7,672 nt of DNA from Planctomycetota bacterium. GTDB taxonomy: Bacteria; Planctomycetota; Brocadiia; SM23-32. The stretch is from positions 1 through 7,672 of the forward strand of contig JAGYMJ010000254.1 in NCBI GenBank assembly GCA_018400625.1, given 5' to 3'. The notes under the pieces are model-generated. The model ran no database searches, was not told the DNA's origin, and was given only the letters and a program-made list of their open reading frames with translations. The first letter of the stretch is position 1, and the number at the start of each line of letters is the position of its first letter. Below, one piece after another: positions 6,485-7,672 of this stretch. The position numbers were made by a program, and so were the translations under genes.

Positions 6485-6838
6485 ATGCAAAACAGAAAAA
6501 AATTGGAAACAGAGGAGCTGTTGAGGCGAGAAATTAGCAGTATTATTCTGCGTGAGCTGAACGATCCCCGGCTTGGTTTTGTCACTGTGACGCGCGTGTC
6601 GTTGGGGGGTGACTATAAAACTGCCAAGGTGTATCTTATGATTAAAGAGGAGGATGCCGAAAAAGAAAAGACTTTGAAAGCGCTTTCCCATGCGAAAGGG
6701 AGAATTCAAGCTCTTATCTCGGAAAGAATTAAAATGCGAAATACTCCGGTACTGTCTTTTATCGAAGATGAAGAAGTGATGCAAGCTCTCAGGGTTGATA
6801 AACTTATTGATGAAGTGATGCAGGAAGATAATAGGTAG
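6485..6838 (+). CDS. rbfA: 30S ribosome-binding factor RbfA
   Basis: RbfA is a single KH-fold protein that binds immature 30S subunits and assists late 16S rRNA maturation. The protein has 117 residues, typical for the family. It begins with the conserved helix RKKLETEELLRREISSIILRELNDPRLGFVTVTRVSL. The strand KTAKVYLMI, the helix with AKGRIQALISERIKMRNTP and the closing LSFIEDEEVMQALRVDKLIDEV follow, matching RbfA throughout. The ATG at 6485 has GGGG at 6475-6478, six bases away. An in-frame TTG at 6479 directly abuts that GGGG and is less likely. It keeps the classical position after infB, but separated by a repeat element that may carry or border its ribosome-binding site. truB, a common next gene, is not here. 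Confidence 0.96.
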   Translation: MQNRKKLETEELLRREISSIILRELNDPRLGFVTVTRVSLGGDYKTAKVYLMIKEEDAEKEKTLKALSHAKGRIQALISERIKMRNTPVLSFIEDEEVMQALRVDKLIDEVMQEDNR

Positions 6839-6878
6839 GTATAATTATACACTAATTCCTTCATTGGGGAATAAGCAG

Positions 6879-7550
6879 GTGGGAAATGCAGCCAAACGAA
6901 AAAAACTCATAAAAAAAATCAAAGAAAAAATAGCCGATGAATACGACGAACCCAAAAGACGTGTGGTCAGGCCGCCTTTGGATCAGTTGGTTCAAAGTGT
7001 TTTGTGGCGATATACCGGCGTTAAAAGCGGGGTAAGGGCTTTTCGAAAATTTAAGAACAGTTTTGTCGATTGGAATGAAATGCGAGTAAGTACGGCCTCA
7101 GAAATCGCTTCGACTATATCTACCGCTCAATGGGCCTATGAATGTGCAAAACATCTCCATACAATACTGGATAACCTTTTCCACCTGCGTAATGTTGTGG
7201 AGATGGATTTTTTGGACGATTTTACTCAAGCCCAGGCTGTTACCTTCTTGCGTAGTTTAGAAGGGGTTAACCGTGATTTGACGGATGAAGTTCTTTTGTT
7301 TAATTACGGAGCAAATAAATTTCCCTTAACGAAACCGGGCAGCCGTATGTGTTACCGTATGGGGTTGATTGAAAAACCTTCACCGACTCTTAAAAACCAG
7401 CGAGCTTTAATGGAGATGTGGGATCAAGAGTATTTTATCGGCTTTACGCTTTTTCTGCATGACTATGGTGATCCCGTTTGCAAAGCAGAAAAACCTAAGC
7501 ACCATAAATGCCCGGTGGAAGAATTATGCCCTCAGATCGATGTCGATTAA
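6879..7550 (+). CDS. Degenerate HhH-GPD / endonuclease III-like protein
   Basis: Residues about 35-220 resemble endonuclease III-type base-excision glycosylases (PLDQLVQSVLWRYTGVKSGVRAF corresponds to the N-terminal helices). The helix-hairpin-helix is at about 125-142 (LRSLEGVNRDLTDEVLLF), and a cluster-like C-terminus is at C201, H208, C211, C217. In active enzymes the hairpin reads LPGVGRKTA with a catalytic Lys, and VDTH supplies a catalytic Asp. Here the Lys position is D133 and the Asp region reads PLTKPGS, so neither is conserved. The second of four cluster cysteines is His. A lysine-rich stretch precedes the domain. It may bind DNA or RNA without lyase activity. GTG at 6879 has GGGGA (6866-6870) eight bases upstream and is preferred; TTG at 6864 would add five residues. 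It begins 40 bases after rbfA, so co-transcription is likely. The fold call is from motif reading and the role is unknown. Confidence 0.8.
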   Translation: MGNAAKRKKLIKKIKEKIADEYDEPKRRVVRPPLDQLVQSVLWRYTGVKSGVRAFRKFKNSFVDWNEMRVSTASEIASTISTAQWAYECAKHLHTILDNLFHLRNVVEMDFLDDFTQAQAVTFLRSLEGVNRDLTDEVLLFNYGANKFPLTKPGSRMCYRMGLIEKPSPTLKNQRALMEMWDQEYFIGFTLFLHDYGDPVCKAEKPKHHKCPVEELCPQIDVD

Positions 7551-7558
7551 CAGGAGTC

Positions 7559-7614
7559 GTAAGTCCTCAGTGAGCCACGTTGATTGGCGGTAACGTGTTT
7601 CACTGAATATTTAC
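7559..7614 (+). repeat. Interspersed repeat, copy D: compact hairpin element
   Basis: This is the clearest copy. The left arm (7559-7581, beginning GTAAGTCCTCAGTGAG) and right arm (7592-7614, ending TTCACTGAATATTTAC) are inverted repeats: 18 of 23 positions pair as Watson-Crick and 2 more as G-T. The loop is the ten bases GATTGGCGGT. It begins 8 bases after the preceding stop codon. GAGTCG occurs on both sides (7554-7559 and 7618-7623), a possible target duplication, though the right copy is three bases away from the element end. No T run follows, so it is not a standard terminator. Confidence 0.75.
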
Positions 7615-7672
7615 CATGAGTCGATCGCCTCCCTACGCTGTTTTCTTTGTATGATAGTCATAGCAGTGCTTT

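Noticed and set aside
6840..6845. TATAAT between rbfA and the HhH gene
   Set aside because: No -35-like hexamer at a suitable distance; probably chance in the AT-rich spacer.
1..7672. CRISPR array, tRNA or rRNA gene
   Set aside because: No regularly spaced direct repeats, no cloverleaf with a CCA-type acceptor, and no conserved rRNA segments were seen on either strand. The dispersed repeats are kilobases apart.

Overview
The window looks like ordinary chromosomal DNA of an anaerobic bacterium. It encodes an Rnf-complex subunit and a small 2[4Fe-4S] ferredoxin, followed by a run of RNA and translation housekeeping genes. All eight genes are on the + strand. The AT-leaning composition, lysine-rich proteins and gene set do not fix the phylum. 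An uncultured anaerobic lineage (PVC/planctomycete-like or similar) is a guess, not a reading of the sequence.

Layout: 1-41 is the right end of an interspersed repeat. 97-918 is rnfB. 919-1169 is a 251-base gap that can fold into several stems and ends in a terminator-like hairpin with a T7 run. 1170-1340 is the ferredoxin, followed by two mutually exclusive hairpins at 1374-1420. 1467-2147 (HAD-family phosphatase/phosphoglucomutase) overlaps rnpA (2144-2521) by 4 bases. A full-consensus sigma-70-type promoter (2533-2561) precedes nusA (2651-3748). A repeat-containing 252-base gap leads to infB (4001-6337). A second repeat fills the infB-rbfA gap (6349-6472), then rbfA (6485-6838) and a degenerate HhH-GPD/endonuclease III-like gene (6879-7550). 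A compact hairpin copy of the repeat (7559-7614) follows. I see no gene in the last 58 bases (7615-7672).

Functionally, the first block is electron transfer: reduced ferredoxin is the electron donor to Rnf, and RnfB is the ferredoxin-facing subunit. The second block is RNA maturation and translation: the RNase P protein, NusA, IF2 and the ribosome-maturation factor RbfA. The nusA-infB-rbfA order is the classical conserved one, but rimP, ylxR and truB are absent from the window. rnpA lies outside its usual rpmH-rnpA-yidC setting.

The most noteworthy items are: (1) a family of structured repeats at four gene boundaries, always in the same orientation as the genes; (2) an RnfB in which exactly the four cysteines of one predicted [4Fe-4S] cluster seem to be missing; (3) an endonuclease III-like protein without the catalytic Lys and Asp and with His replacing one cluster Cys; (4) a potentially structured leader before the ferredoxin. 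None of these proves a new system. The repeat family and the leader RNA are the best candidates for something undescribed.
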